In this document: in pieces, positions 53,138 to 60,847 of the stretch | How the letters are laid out: every line of letters starts with the position of its first letter | Position numbering within the stretch: position 1 is the first letter of the stretch | Source: Thalassoglobus polymorphus | GTDB lineage: Bacteria; Planctomycetota; Planctomycetia; Planctomycetales; Planctomycetaceae | Length of the DNA: 64,000 nucleotides | NCBI RefSeq assembly: GCF_007744255.1 | Contig: NZ_CP036267.1 | Location: 3,103,500-3,167,499 of the forward strand | Reading direction: 5' to 3' | The notes under the pieces: model-generated | The model's input: the letters and a program-made list of their open reading frames with translations, nothing else | Databases searched by the model: none | Told to the model about the DNA's origin: nothing | Position numbers and translations under genes: made by a program

Positions 53138-53226
53138 ATAGAACTGATCCTGAAATCTGAATTTGCTCTCTCAAACACTGAGAAAGCAAATCATCCTAAC
53201 GAATAGTTTCCGGAGTGGTTCTTGAG
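53138..53226 (+). repeat. solo copy of the small CTAG element
   Basis: Starts TATAGAACTGATCCTGAAAT, has the central palindrome CTCTCAAACACTGAGAAAG and ends TTTCCGGAGTGGTTCTTGAG. The plan is the same as the nested elements at 4585 and 39276. It lies in the spacer between the dienelactone hydrolase gene and the broken exonuclease gene. Confidence 0.75.
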
Positions 53227-53250
53227 AAGTTACTAGAAAATACTGAATCG

Positions 53251-53503
53251 TTATTCGTCGATCTCCTGCCAATCGAAATACAGCTCACGAATCCTGCCCT
53301 CTTCCTTGAGCGTTTGCGAGCATGGATGGTGAAATTCCATGAATATCAACTGGCCCCACATCTCGCAGAGGATCAACGAGGGTGTCATATTCGTCGATAA
53401 TTATCAGATTTTCGTTCAGAACGACCACTGCGACTTCAACAATGCGGTCTTTGTTTCCGACACCAGTCGTTTCAACATCGATGACAGCGTACTCTGCCCC
53501 CAT
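53251..53503 (-). pseudogene. truncated DnaQ-type 3'-5' exonuclease remnant
   Basis: From an ATG at 53503, with AAGGG upstream, the frame encodes YAVIDVETTGVGNKDRIVEV, the Exo I motif of DEDD exonucleases (DxET), then VDPLRDVGPVDIHGISPSML. It stops after 72 residues at 53285. A complete domain needs about 170 residues with Exo II and Exo III motifs, and these are missing. In another frame directly downstream the sequence reads TLKEEGRIRELYFDWQEIDE before a stop at 53251, which looks like the tail of the same or another protein. The simplest reading is an internal deletion with frameshift. Confidence 0.6.
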
Positions 53504-53631
53504 AGCGTGGCCCTTTCATAACTTTTTTCTCTCGACAAGTCTGATTTTTACTTCAGAAGATTGCAAGTCAAAGCTCATTCTGAGAACATGAGTGGACACA
53601 ACGCAGCATCAGGCCCGTTGCTGTGTTGTTA

Positions 53632-53672
53632 GAGCCTCCCCCGCACTGGCCCGTCGGGGTGAGGCTCGTTTT
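53632..53672 (+). terminator. terminator-like hairpin in a degraded region
   Basis: GAGCCTCCCCCG (53632-53643) pairs with CGGGGTGAGGCTC (53654-53666), leaving one or two mismatches, and is followed by GTTTTATTT. It is oriented for plus-strand transcripts, but no plus-strand gene ends here, so it may be a relic. Confidence 0.5.
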
Positions 53673-53827
53673 ATTTCTGGCTTTACACCTACTCTTTCCA
53701 TTCGCTCTTTCACTTTTCTTTCGCTCTTTCAAGATCTGCCTGAGTGAGGCTGCCTCCAAATCGCGAGGCTGACAAACACTGACGAGTGATGCCGACAATC
53801 TCTGATTGTCCCATCCGACGCGACATC

Positions 53828-54757
53828 TCACCCGAAGCGTAATATCCTTTTCGCAGTTCCACCGAGAATTTGATTTTGCTCATTCTCCGAGAGATGCAAG
53901 AGGAGTGACCGGGCACGCGCAAAAGCTTGCTGATACGACTCACCTGTCGTCTCCGCTCCGAACCCGCCGCCGTACATCATTCGTTCTGCACCGAACGCAT
54001 TTGTCAGCTCACGAATCGTTGGTTGAATATCTCGATGAGGATACTGACGAGTCGTCGGAATCGAGGACAGTTTCATGATCGTATTTGGAAATCGAGACCA
54101 CCTCACAACTTTTGCATGCTCCTGTGGTGTTCCTTGAAATGGACGCCCCATGTGATCAATCAGGACAGTTGTCTTCGGAAATTCTTTAATGAGTGGTTCA
54201 AAGCCATCAGCGTACCGAGGTTCAAAATGAAGCTGCACCGCCAGATTCAAATCGGTTGCCATCTTCCACAAACGACGCAGTTCCTTGGAGCCGAACGGCG
54301 GGAGTCGATCGGGAGCGTAGGCATGCACGCGGACAGCCATGACATCCATTTGTTGACATAATTTTGCCATCTTCTCTAACGAACCTGGACGATCAGAAAA
54401 AAGTAGAATCGTCCCTTTCAATCTGTCACCTCCAATGTCGAGACAATGCTTCAGGTAGCGATGGTCGTCTTGATACGGTTCTGGATGGACGACTACGGCA
54501 TAGTCGACTCCGGCTGCGTCCATGCAACTGAGCAAATGCTCTGGAGTTGCTAAAGCTGTGGGACGATAAGGAGCCTTCGCATGATAAGGAAACTGCTCGG
54601 AATCGGTACCAGCAAAGCAGTGCAAGTGAGTGTCAATTTTTGGAACTTTCTCTTCACCGGGCTCTGCTGCTATTGAGCTTTTAAGAGTGAACGCACTGGC
54701 AGTCGCGATTGTTGCAGCCGAGACAAATTCACGTCGTGTGATCTGCTTTGATTTCAT
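53828..54757 (-). CDS. amidohydrolase family 2 protein, Tat-exported
   Basis: A 309-residue metal-dependent hydrolase related to 2-pyrone-4,6-dicarboxylate lactonase and aminocarboxymuconate decarboxylase types. A Tat leader (ITRREFVSAATIATASAFTL) is followed by the first metal motif KIDTHLHCF (HxH). VQLHFEPRY and TTVLIDHMGRPF carry further ligands. Where the family normally has a last metal-binding Asp in GSDxP, this protein reads MMYGGGFGAETTG, so that Asp is replaced. The substrate is unknown. The end of the gene overlaps a stretch that may be a transposase relic. Confidence 0.85.
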   Translation of the reverse strand: MKSKQITRREFVSAATIATASAFTLKSSIAAEPGEEKVPKIDTHLHCFAGTDSEQFPYHAKAPYRPTALATPEHLLSCMDAAGVDYAVVVHPEPYQDDHRYLKHCLDIGGDRLKGTILLFSDRPGSLEKMAKLCQQMDVMAVRVHAYAPDRLPPFGSKELRRLWKMATDLNLAVQLHFEPRYADGFEPLIKEFPKTTVLIDHMGRPFQGTPQEHAKVVRWSRFPNTIMKLSSIPTTRQYPHRDIQPTIRELTNAFGAERMMYGGGFGAETTGESYQQAFARARSLLLHLSENEQNQILGGTAKRILRFG

Positions 54758-54890
54758 TACAATATCCCTAAGTTAAACGAACAGCTAAAATCACTGGCGA
54801 TGTTGTTCTCTTAGTTGCAGTTCCAAACTTCCAGTGGGCACTGCAGGTTCACCGTAACAGAGTTGGTCGATCCACGGGCCTGGGTGAAAC

Positions 54891-55733
54891 TTATTCCGAT
54901 TTCGGATTTGTCGCTTGGATCACGAATTCGAAGGCCTGTTTTGAGTCTGCGTAGGTCGTGCTGTGTCCGCCTTCTTTTCGATGAATGCTGAGGACGTTGG
55001 AGTTGTGTTTCTGAATCTGATCCACCAACCGCAGAACGCTCGCCGCAGGCACAACTTCATCCTTGCCACCGGTCGTGGCCGCCAAGGGCATCGTGAATTT
55101 CGTCGGATAGAATTCGGCGCTCCGCTTGCGGTACTCATCGGGGACAAGTTCTCTGGTCCCTCCAAACGAAGCTGCGATGGCATCCTGAAACCGCTCGTAC
55201 TCCACGAGATTTGCGGTCCCATTAAGTGAAACAACGCCGTCGATCATCTCTGGATGTCTCGCTGAGAACGTGAGCGCCCCAGTCCCTCCCATCGAGCCGC
55301 CGCTCAATATAATCCGCTGGACGTTGTATTTTTGTTTGAGGGTTTGAATGATCTGAACCAAATCAGCTTCAGCAGCCGGTCCCATCCAAGAAGTTCGTGC
55401 ACGATAATCGGGCGAGACCAAAAGCATACGATGCTCTAAAGCAGCGTCGCGAGCTGCCCGACATTCTCCGCGAGATTGTTTGACAAACTGCCACCGGTCT
55501 GATCCATGTCCATGCAGTACGATCAAAACAGAGACAGGCTTTCCCTCGATCATCTCTGGCGGAGTCATGACAACATACTTCTGCTTCGTCCCATCGTGAT
55601 CCGCTACGAATGTCTCATCGACTGTACTCGCAAACTTCGCCGAATCTTCAGCCGTACAATTCACTTCCGCGAATATCGCTGCGATGCAACAAGCTGCTGC
55701 AGGAAAGAAGATTTTTCGTAATGAAATATGCAT
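54891..55733 (-). CDS. exported alpha/beta hydrolase (esterase-like)
   Basis: A 280-residue secreted esterase. After a signal peptide (ending near AEVNCTA) come the oxyanion region VLIVLHGHGSDRW, the nucleophile elbow SGGSMGG with Ser147, an Asp in ATTGGKDEVVPA and a His in KEGGHSTTYAD, which form the triad. The pattern resembles feruloyl esterase / D-type esterase proteins acting on plant or algal polymers, but the substrate cannot be fixed. Start ATG 55733 (MHISLRKIFFP) is preferred over 55745 as the natural leader start. It follows the DUF1501 gene on the same strand after about 95 bases. Confidence 0.87.
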   Translation of the reverse strand: MHISLRKIFFPAAACCIAAIFAEVNCTAEDSAKFASTVDETFVADHDGTKQKYVVMTPPEMIEGKPVSVLIVLHGHGSDRWQFVKQSRGECRAARDAALEHRMLLVSPDYRARTSWMGPAAEADLVQIIQTLKQKYNVQRIILSGGSMGGTGALTFSARHPEMIDGVVSLNGTANLVEYERFQDAIAASFGGTRELVPDEYRKRSAEFYPTKFTMPLAATTGGKDEVVPAASVLRLVDQIQKHNSNVLSIHRKEGGHSTTYADSKQAFEFVIQATNPKSE

Positions 55734-55782
55734 CGCGAGTAACATGCCTTTTGTGTTTCTGACTATTCCGGTTGCTCAGAAA

Positions 55783-55831
55783 GAAACTGCCTGAAGAAAC
55801 TGCCTGAAGAAACTGCCTGAAGAAACTGCCT
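55783..55831 (+). repeat. 13-bp tandem repeat, nearly four copies
   Basis: GAAACTGCCTGAA is repeated in register at 55783, 55796, 55809 and (partly) 55822. The array ends at the stop codon of the DUF1501 gene (complement of TAG at 55830-55832). Confidence 0.92.
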
Positions 55832-57233
55832 ACAAAAGTTCAGCGATAGGACTCCCGTCGCTGGCTGGGATTGTAAACCCGTTGGGACTGAGCCTTGAGG
55901 CTGGATTGATGTTCATTGCCTTAAAGAGGGTCGCAGTGAAATCTTCTAGCGTGACCGGACTCGATTTCACATAGGCTGCGCGGGAGTCGGATTCTCCATA
56001 GACTGTCCCTCCTTGAATCCCCGCACCAGCCACCATCGCAGAATAACATTGAGGCCAGTGATCGCGACCGACTCGTTTCGCACCTTTGCTGATGACAGGC
56101 GTTCTTCCAAATTCTCCGATGAGGACCACTAATGTGGAATCGAGCAGACCTCGTTCGCTGAGGTCTTCCAGAAGTGCTGCCACTGCGATATCTGTTCTTG
56201 GTAACGCAAACGGTAACCCATTCCATCCATTTTCAAAGATCCCAACATTTGCATTTCCGTGCATGTCCCAGGTTTCAAGACTCACGAATTTTTCACCAGC
56301 AGCCAAGCCCGTCCACGCCACAACATTCACGAGCCTGACTCCTGATTCGATCAAACGTCGAGCGAGCAGTAAATTTTGTCCAAGAGGATTCCGACCATAA
56401 CGGTCTCGTGTGGAAGGTTTTTCTTGATTGATATCGAACGCGGATTTGGCGTCGCTGCTATGCAAAAGGTCGAATGATTGCTGTTGATAGATATCCAGTG
56501 ACTCGAAGGCTGATGAAGATTTGCTTTCAGGGAAGCTTTGCAAAGTCTGCAACAGTTGCCAGCGTTCTTCCAACCGTTTCAAGGAGACGGAATCACCTGT
56601 ATCAAACGCACGAACACGGAAGTCACTCGATGCCGGATTGTCAGTATGGCTCTCACCGATCAACATGGGGGCGTAGGCCATGCCGAGGCGTCCACCTGTT
56701 AAATATGTGTGTTCCGGTGGAGCAGAGCCTCCTCCATATTTTTGTAACCAGACGTGTGCCGGGATCGACTCGAGAGAAGGTGAAAGTTTTGAGACCATCG
56801 CTCCGAACGATGGATCATCTTCAGCTGGTTTGCTGCGACCAGCAAGCAGCATGGAATTCGCTTTGTCGTGCTGCGACATGTGATGCGTCATCGAACGAAT
56901 GACGGCATACTTCTCGGAGATCTTCGCAAGTCGCGGCATCAGTTCACAAACTTGAAAACCCGGAGTTGCCGTCTCGATCGATTGATACGGACCACGAATT
57001 TCACTTGGTGCTGCGGGCTTCATGTCCCAGGAATCAAGCTGAGACAAACCGCCATACTGATGAATAAAGATGCAAGACTTGGGAGACTGTCCGGAAGATT
57101 TTTGATTCAAAGCCTGAGCATCTGAAGCGAGTAACTTTTCCAGGCTTAACCCAAACGCTCCGATGGCACCGACCTGCATTGCAGCTCTTCGTGATAGAGA
57201 ATTCTCAAATCGGCCGTCTGAGGTCTCCCGCAT
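55830..57233 (-). CDS. DUF1501 Tat-exported protein
   Basis: A 467-residue exported protein of the sulfatase-like alkaline phosphatase fold family DUF1501, very abundant in planctomycetes. The Tat leader (SLSRRAAMQVGAIGAFGLSL) comes first. Typical segments are CIFIHQYGGLSQLDSWDMKP, SMTHHMSQHDKANSMLLAGR, GGGSAPPEHTYLTGG, GVRLVNVVAWTGL, TWDMHGNANVGIFENGWNGL, VVLIGEFGRTPVISKGAKRVG and GRDHWPQCYSAMVAGAGIQGG. The family usually accompanies DUF1549/DUF1553 proteins, but no such partner is next to it here. Its biochemical role is not known. Confidence 0.94.
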   Translation of the reverse strand: MRETSDGRFENSLSRRAAMQVGAIGAFGLSLEKLLASDAQALNQKSSGQSPKSCIFIHQYGGLSQLDSWDMKPAAPSEIRGPYQSIETATPGFQVCELMPRLAKISEKYAVIRSMTHHMSQHDKANSMLLAGRSKPAEDDPSFGAMVSKLSPSLESIPAHVWLQKYGGGSAPPEHTYLTGGRLGMAYAPMLIGESHTDNPASSDFRVRAFDTGDSVSLKRLEERWQLLQTLQSFPESKSSSAFESLDIYQQQSFDLLHSSDAKSAFDINQEKPSTRDRYGRNPLGQNLLLARRLIESGVRLVNVVAWTGLAAGEKFVSLETWDMHGNANVGIFENGWNGLPFALPRTDIAVAALLEDLSERGLLDSTLVVLIGEFGRTPVISKGAKRVGRDHWPQCYSAMVAGAGIQGGTVYGESDSRAAYVKSSPVTLEDFTATLFKAMNINPASRLSPNGFTIPASDGSPIAELL

Positions 57234-57368
57234 CCCACTTCTCCGGTCAACTTTTCAAAATCAAAATTGTGCCCATGACATCGTCAATGTTAGTGACTGT
57301 CATTGCAGAGATCCATTACAATTCCATCGACCTTACGAACACTCTACTCAGTAGCCAAGGACGACATC

Positions 57369-58427
57369 ATGAAAGCGGCATTTTTGACACACGCCGACGG
57401 CCCTCATATGAGCGCCTATTTTTCTGCCCTGGCAAATGCGAAAGATTGTGACGAAGTTGTCATGGCAGACCCTAGTGGTCGCTGGAAAGATGACGCGAAA
57501 AAAACGCTCGGCGAAAAGTTGACGCGGACTTACACCAGTTACGCAGAACTCCTGGAAAAGGAATCACCGAAATTCTGCCTGGTTTCAATAGGGGCCGATC
57601 ATGCTCCACCTGTCATCGAAGCAGCTCTGAATTCTGGATCAAACGTCTTCTCGGAGAAACCTGCGTGCGTCTCACTCGATCAGTTCGAGAAACTCGCAAC
57701 CCTCGCAGAATCAAAACACCTCGAATTGATGATGGCGTTCGCCAACCGGACAAATCCGGAATCGCTCGAAGCTCGACAAATGATTCGCAAAGGGCGAATA
57801 GGAAAAATCTACAGCATCGACATGCACATCGTCGCCGACCAAACACGTTTGACTCGCCCCGCTTACCACAAGACGTGGCTGGCTGACAAATCTCGTGCAG
57901 GTGGCGGGCACCTGATCTGGCTGGGAATTCACTGGCTTGATCTGGCGATGTATCTGACTGGAACTGAAGTTACTGAAGCAACCGGAGCCGTCGCGAATGT
58001 CGGAGGTCAGCCGATTACCGCTGAAGATTCCGCTGCTGCAATCCTGCGTTTCAGCAACGGAACTCTTGGTACTCTCAACTCTGGATATTATTTGGATACC
58101 GGCTATCACACGCAGATACGTATCTGGGGATCAAAAGGTTGGATCAATCTTGACTCCACCGGGGAACCCAAAATGACCTGGTATGAAAACAAAGGTCCAA
58201 ACGCAAAACAGATTCAAACTTTCGATGCCGGCAAGAAACCTCGCGGTTACTCACCGATGGTGGCAAGAGCGATCTCAGCAATTGCCAACGACACTCCGCC
58301 TCCCATCACGACTCAAGAATCCTTGAACACAATGCGAACAGTCTTTGGGATTTACGAAGCTGCAGAGACAGGAACTCAAAAAACGATCAACACTGTCCCG
58401 GTTCCATTTCAACCCCAACCACTGTAG
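57369..58427 (+). CDS. Gfo/Idh/MocA family oxidoreductase
   Basis: An NAD(P)-dependent dehydrogenase of 352 residues. ATG 57369 (MKAAFLTHADGPHMSAYFSA) has GGA upstream; longer readings are not protein-like. The Rossmann domain has FCLVSIGADHAPPVIEAALN and the signature SEKPACVSLDQFEKL with its catalytic EKP Lys. The C-terminal domain contains RAGGGHLIWLGIHWLDLAMY with the conserved His. The substrate is a sugar or polyol derivative. The TAG stop (58425-58427) is also the first TAG of a TAGAGCA repeat. Confidence 0.92.
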   Translation: MKAAFLTHADGPHMSAYFSALANAKDCDEVVMADPSGRWKDDAKKTLGEKLTRTYTSYAELLEKESPKFCLVSIGADHAPPVIEAALNSGSNVFSEKPACVSLDQFEKLATLAESKHLELMMAFANRTNPESLEARQMIRKGRIGKIYSIDMHIVADQTRLTRPAYHKTWLADKSRAGGGHLIWLGIHWLDLAMYLTGTEVTEATGAVANVGGQPITAEDSAAAILRFSNGTLGTLNSGYYLDTGYHTQIRIWGSKGWINLDSTGEPKMTWYENKGPNAKQIQTFDAGKKPRGYSPMVARAISAIANDTPPPITTQESLNTMRTVFGIYEAAETGTQKTINTVPVPFQPQPL

Positions 58428-58527
58428 AGCATTTTCCATGCTTGTCGTGTCAGTGAAGTTCACTTTCTTAACTTCATAGATTGCTCGCTACGAAGCAGAA
58501 GGTAAAACCAATTTTGGCTTTGCTCTA
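58425..58527 (+). repeat. TAGAGCA repeat, third variant, with perfect 7-bp terminal inverted repeats
   Basis: Starts TAGAGCATTTTCCATGCTTG and ends AATTTTGGCTTTGCTCTA, with termini TAGAGCA and TGCTCTA, a total of 103 bases. The first TAG is the stop codon of the Gfo/Idh gene. Internally GTGAAGTTCACTTTC and GCTCGCTACGAAGCAGAAGG align with GTGAAGAACGCATTTTC and TTCGCCACGAGGCAGATCC of the main form. Confidence 0.7.
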
Positions 58528-58548
58528 TCCCCAACAGTAACCTGAAAA

Positions 58549-59436
58549 ATGCAGTATCGAACGCTCGGTCATTCTGAGATTTCAGTCAGTTCCATCGGAA
58601 TGGGATGCGTCACATTTGGTCGGGAAATCGACGAAGAAACGTCGCTGCAGATCATGGATTACGCTTTCGAGAATGGGATCACATTATTTGATACTGCGGA
58701 GGCCTATGCGGAAGGTGAGTCGGAGCGTGTCGTTGGAAATTGGATGAAGAGCCGAACGCGACGAGACCAAATTGTTCTTGCCACAAAAATTAAAGGGAAG
58801 CTCACTCGCGAGCGAATATTCTCGTCCATCGAATCAAGTTTAAAGCGTTTGCAGACGGACTGCATCGACTTACTTCAAACTCATTCATGGGATGAATCGA
58901 CACCACTGGAAGTGACATTCGACGCATTGACAACGCTGGTCGCCCAAGGCAAGGTCCGATACGTCGGTTGCAGCAATTATGATGCAGCCCAATTGGCAGC
59001 GACGTTGAAGTTAAGTGAACAATCTAATTTTTCTCGGCTGACATCCGTTCAACCTCCCTACAACCTGGTCCAACGAGAGATCGAAGCGGACTTACTACCG
59101 TTGTGTGCTCGCGAGAATGTCGGTGTCATCAGCTACAGCCCGCTTGGGGCTGGTTTCTTAACCGGAAAGTATCGATCAGGGCAATCGATTCCAGCTGGCT
59201 CTCGCTTCGATGTGATTCCGGGGCATCAGCCAATCTATTTCACTGATCATGGTTTTCGAGTCCTTGAAGAACTTGATGCCTCTGTCCAAAGCACCGGGCT
59301 TTCTCACGTCCAGCTCGCGTTGTCCTGGGTTCTCAGACAACCCAACATCACCTCCATGTTGATCGGCGCACGAAACACTTCGCAAATTGACCAGGCACTT
59401 CAAGCCATGTCTCTCAATATGAATTCAAAGCGATAA
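58549..59436 (+). CDS. aldo/keto reductase
   Basis: A TIM-barrel NADPH-dependent reductase of 295 residues. The catalytic tetrad is Asp48 (LFDTAEAY), Tyr53, Lys80 (LATKI) and His112 (LQTHSWD). GKVRYVGCSNYDAAQL, NVGVISYSPLGAGFLTGKY and SMLIGARNTSQIDQAL are typical of the AKR class that includes YhdN and the potassium-channel beta subunits. The substrate is unknown. It follows the Gfo/Idh gene by about 120 bases with a repeat copy between them, so co-transcription is possible. Confidence 0.93.
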   Translation: MQYRTLGHSEISVSSIGMGCVTFGREIDEETSLQIMDYAFENGITLFDTAEAYAEGESERVVGNWMKSRTRRDQIVLATKIKGKLTRERIFSSIESSLKRLQTDCIDLLQTHSWDESTPLEVTFDALTTLVAQGKVRYVGCSNYDAAQLAATLKLSEQSNFSRLTSVQPPYNLVQREIEADLLPLCARENVGVISYSPLGAGFLTGKYRSGQSIPAGSRFDVIPGHQPIYFTDHGFRVLEELDASVQSTGLSHVQLALSWVLRQPNITSMLIGARNTSQIDQALQAMSLNMNSKR

Positions 59437-59610
59437 TGTGAATTCAAAGCTATAAGGTCAAAACTCCCTTTTGCTGATTGCCACTCAACGACCAGCCCCA
59501 TGACGTTCAAGTCTATGGTCGCCCCCCGGAAAGTAGAATCACGGTTCTACTTCAAATCCAACATTTGTCATCGCGGACACAGGATACACGATTTTTTTTG
59601 AAGCTTTGTC

Positions 59611-60183
59611 ATGGAAACAATCAAACTTGAAGAGGGAGGGTTACTTCTCTACGACGATGCTTTTCTGCCAGCCAAGGTCGCAGACCATTACTTCACCCGG
59701 TTGCGTGACAATTGCGTTTGGGAGCAGAAGCCGGGGCTCTTCGGTCACATGCAGCCAAGATTGATTGCCTCATACGGCGACGCGGGTGTCACTTATCGGT
59801 ACTCCGGCGTCGACAATACGGCTCTCCCGTGGCTGGAGGAATTGCTGGAAATCAAAAATAAAATCGAAACGGTTCGCGGTGAATATAACTACTGCCTTTT
59901 GAACCGTTATCGAACTGGGGCAGACAGCATGGGCTGGCATGCAGACGACGAACCAGAGATGGGCAACGTGATCGGTTCACTATCATTGGGGGCGACACGG
60001 AAGTTTCGGATCAGGCACAATGAAACGAAAGCGACAAAGACCTTTCTTGCAGGCCACGGGACACTGATTATCATGGCAGGAACCATGCAGCAATTCTGGA
60101 AGCATGAAGTTCCCAAGACGAAGCAAAATGTCGGCGAGCGAATCAACTTGACCTTCAGAAAAATTCTGGCGAGCCCCAAATGA
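59611..60183 (+). CDS. AlkB-family 2-oxoglutarate/Fe(II) dioxygenase
   Basis: A nucleic-acid repair demethylase of 190 residues resembling the ALKBH2/3 branch. Fe(II) ligands are His110 and Asp112 (GWHADDEP) and His165 (QFWKHEVPK). The 2-oxoglutarate-binding Arg and substrate Arg are Arg177 and Arg183 in GERINLTFRKI. NYCLLNRYRTGADSMGWH is the family signature. It lacks the N-terminal extension of E. coli AlkB. The stop overlaps the start of the next gene by four bases (ATGA), giving a coupled two-gene operon with a DsbA-like oxidoreductase. Confidence 0.93.
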   Translation: METIKLEEGGLLLYDDAFLPAKVADHYFTRLRDNCVWEQKPGLFGHMQPRLIASYGDAGVTYRYSGVDNTALPWLEELLEIKNKIETVRGEYNYCLLNRYRTGADSMGWHADDEPEMGNVIGSLSLGATRKFRIRHNETKATKTFLAGHGTLIIMAGTMQQFWKHEVPKTKQNVGERINLTFRKILASPK

Positions 60184-60827
60184 AACTGTTCGTAGACGTC
60201 ATCTCAGATGTCATTTGCCCATGGTGCTACATCGGCAAACGACGACTTGAAAAGGCGATTGCTGCTTTAAGTACACAGCATGAAGTTCAAGTTCGATGGC
60301 ATCCCTTTCAACTCAACCCCACGATGCCAAAGGAAGGGATCAGTCGAAAAGATTATCGAACTCAAAAATTTGGAAGCTGGGAACGTTCAGTCAAGCTGGA
60401 CGCCACAGTCACCAGTGCTGGCGAAGCTGAAGGGATTCGCTTCGACTTCGACAAGATTGAGCGAACACCAAATACTGTCGACGCCCACCGGCTCATCTGG
60501 CTTGCCGATCAGCATGGCTGTCAGGATGCAGTCGTCGAAGCTTTATTCCGAGCATACTTCAGCGAAGGTCAGGATATCGGCAATCGCCAGACAATCATCA
60601 ACATCGTCGCTGCCGCAGGTCTGGAACGGGAAGCTGCAGAAACCATGTTGGATAGAGAAGAAGGGATGGAGATGATTGCGCAGGCTGCTGAAATGTCACA
60701 GCAGTATCAAGTATCGAGCGTTCCGTTCTTCATCCTTAACCAGAAACTAGGATTGTCCGGCGCGCAGCATCCGGAGAAATTCCTCAATGCGTTCAAGCAA
60801 CTCACGGACAGATCAACAAGCGGATGA
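60180..60827 (+). CDS. DsbA-family oxidoreductase (FrnE-like)
   Basis: A cytoplasmic thioredoxin-fold protein of 215 residues, without signal peptide. The active site is CPWC at residues 13-16 (SDVICPWCYIGKRRLE), and the cis-Pro loop reads VSSVPFFIL. RWHPFQLNPTMPKEG and HRLIWLADQHG are FrnE traits. Members are thiol-disulfide oxidoreductases or 2-hydroxychromene-2-carboxylate isomerase relatives. Coupled by an ATGA overlap to the AlkB-type gene, which suggests a shared stress response. Convergent with the next gene after 20 bases. Confidence 0.92.
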   Translation: MKLFVDVISDVICPWCYIGKRRLEKAIAALSTQHEVQVRWHPFQLNPTMPKEGISRKDYRTQKFGSWERSVKLDATVTSAGEAEGIRFDFDKIERTPNTVDAHRLIWLADQHGCQDAVVEALFRAYFSEGQDIGNRQTIINIVAAAGLEREAAETMLDREEGMEMIAQAAEMSQQYQVSSVPFFILNQKLGLSGAQHPEKFLNAFKQLTDRSTSG

Positions 60828-60847
60828 GTCTTAAAGAAATTCACAAA

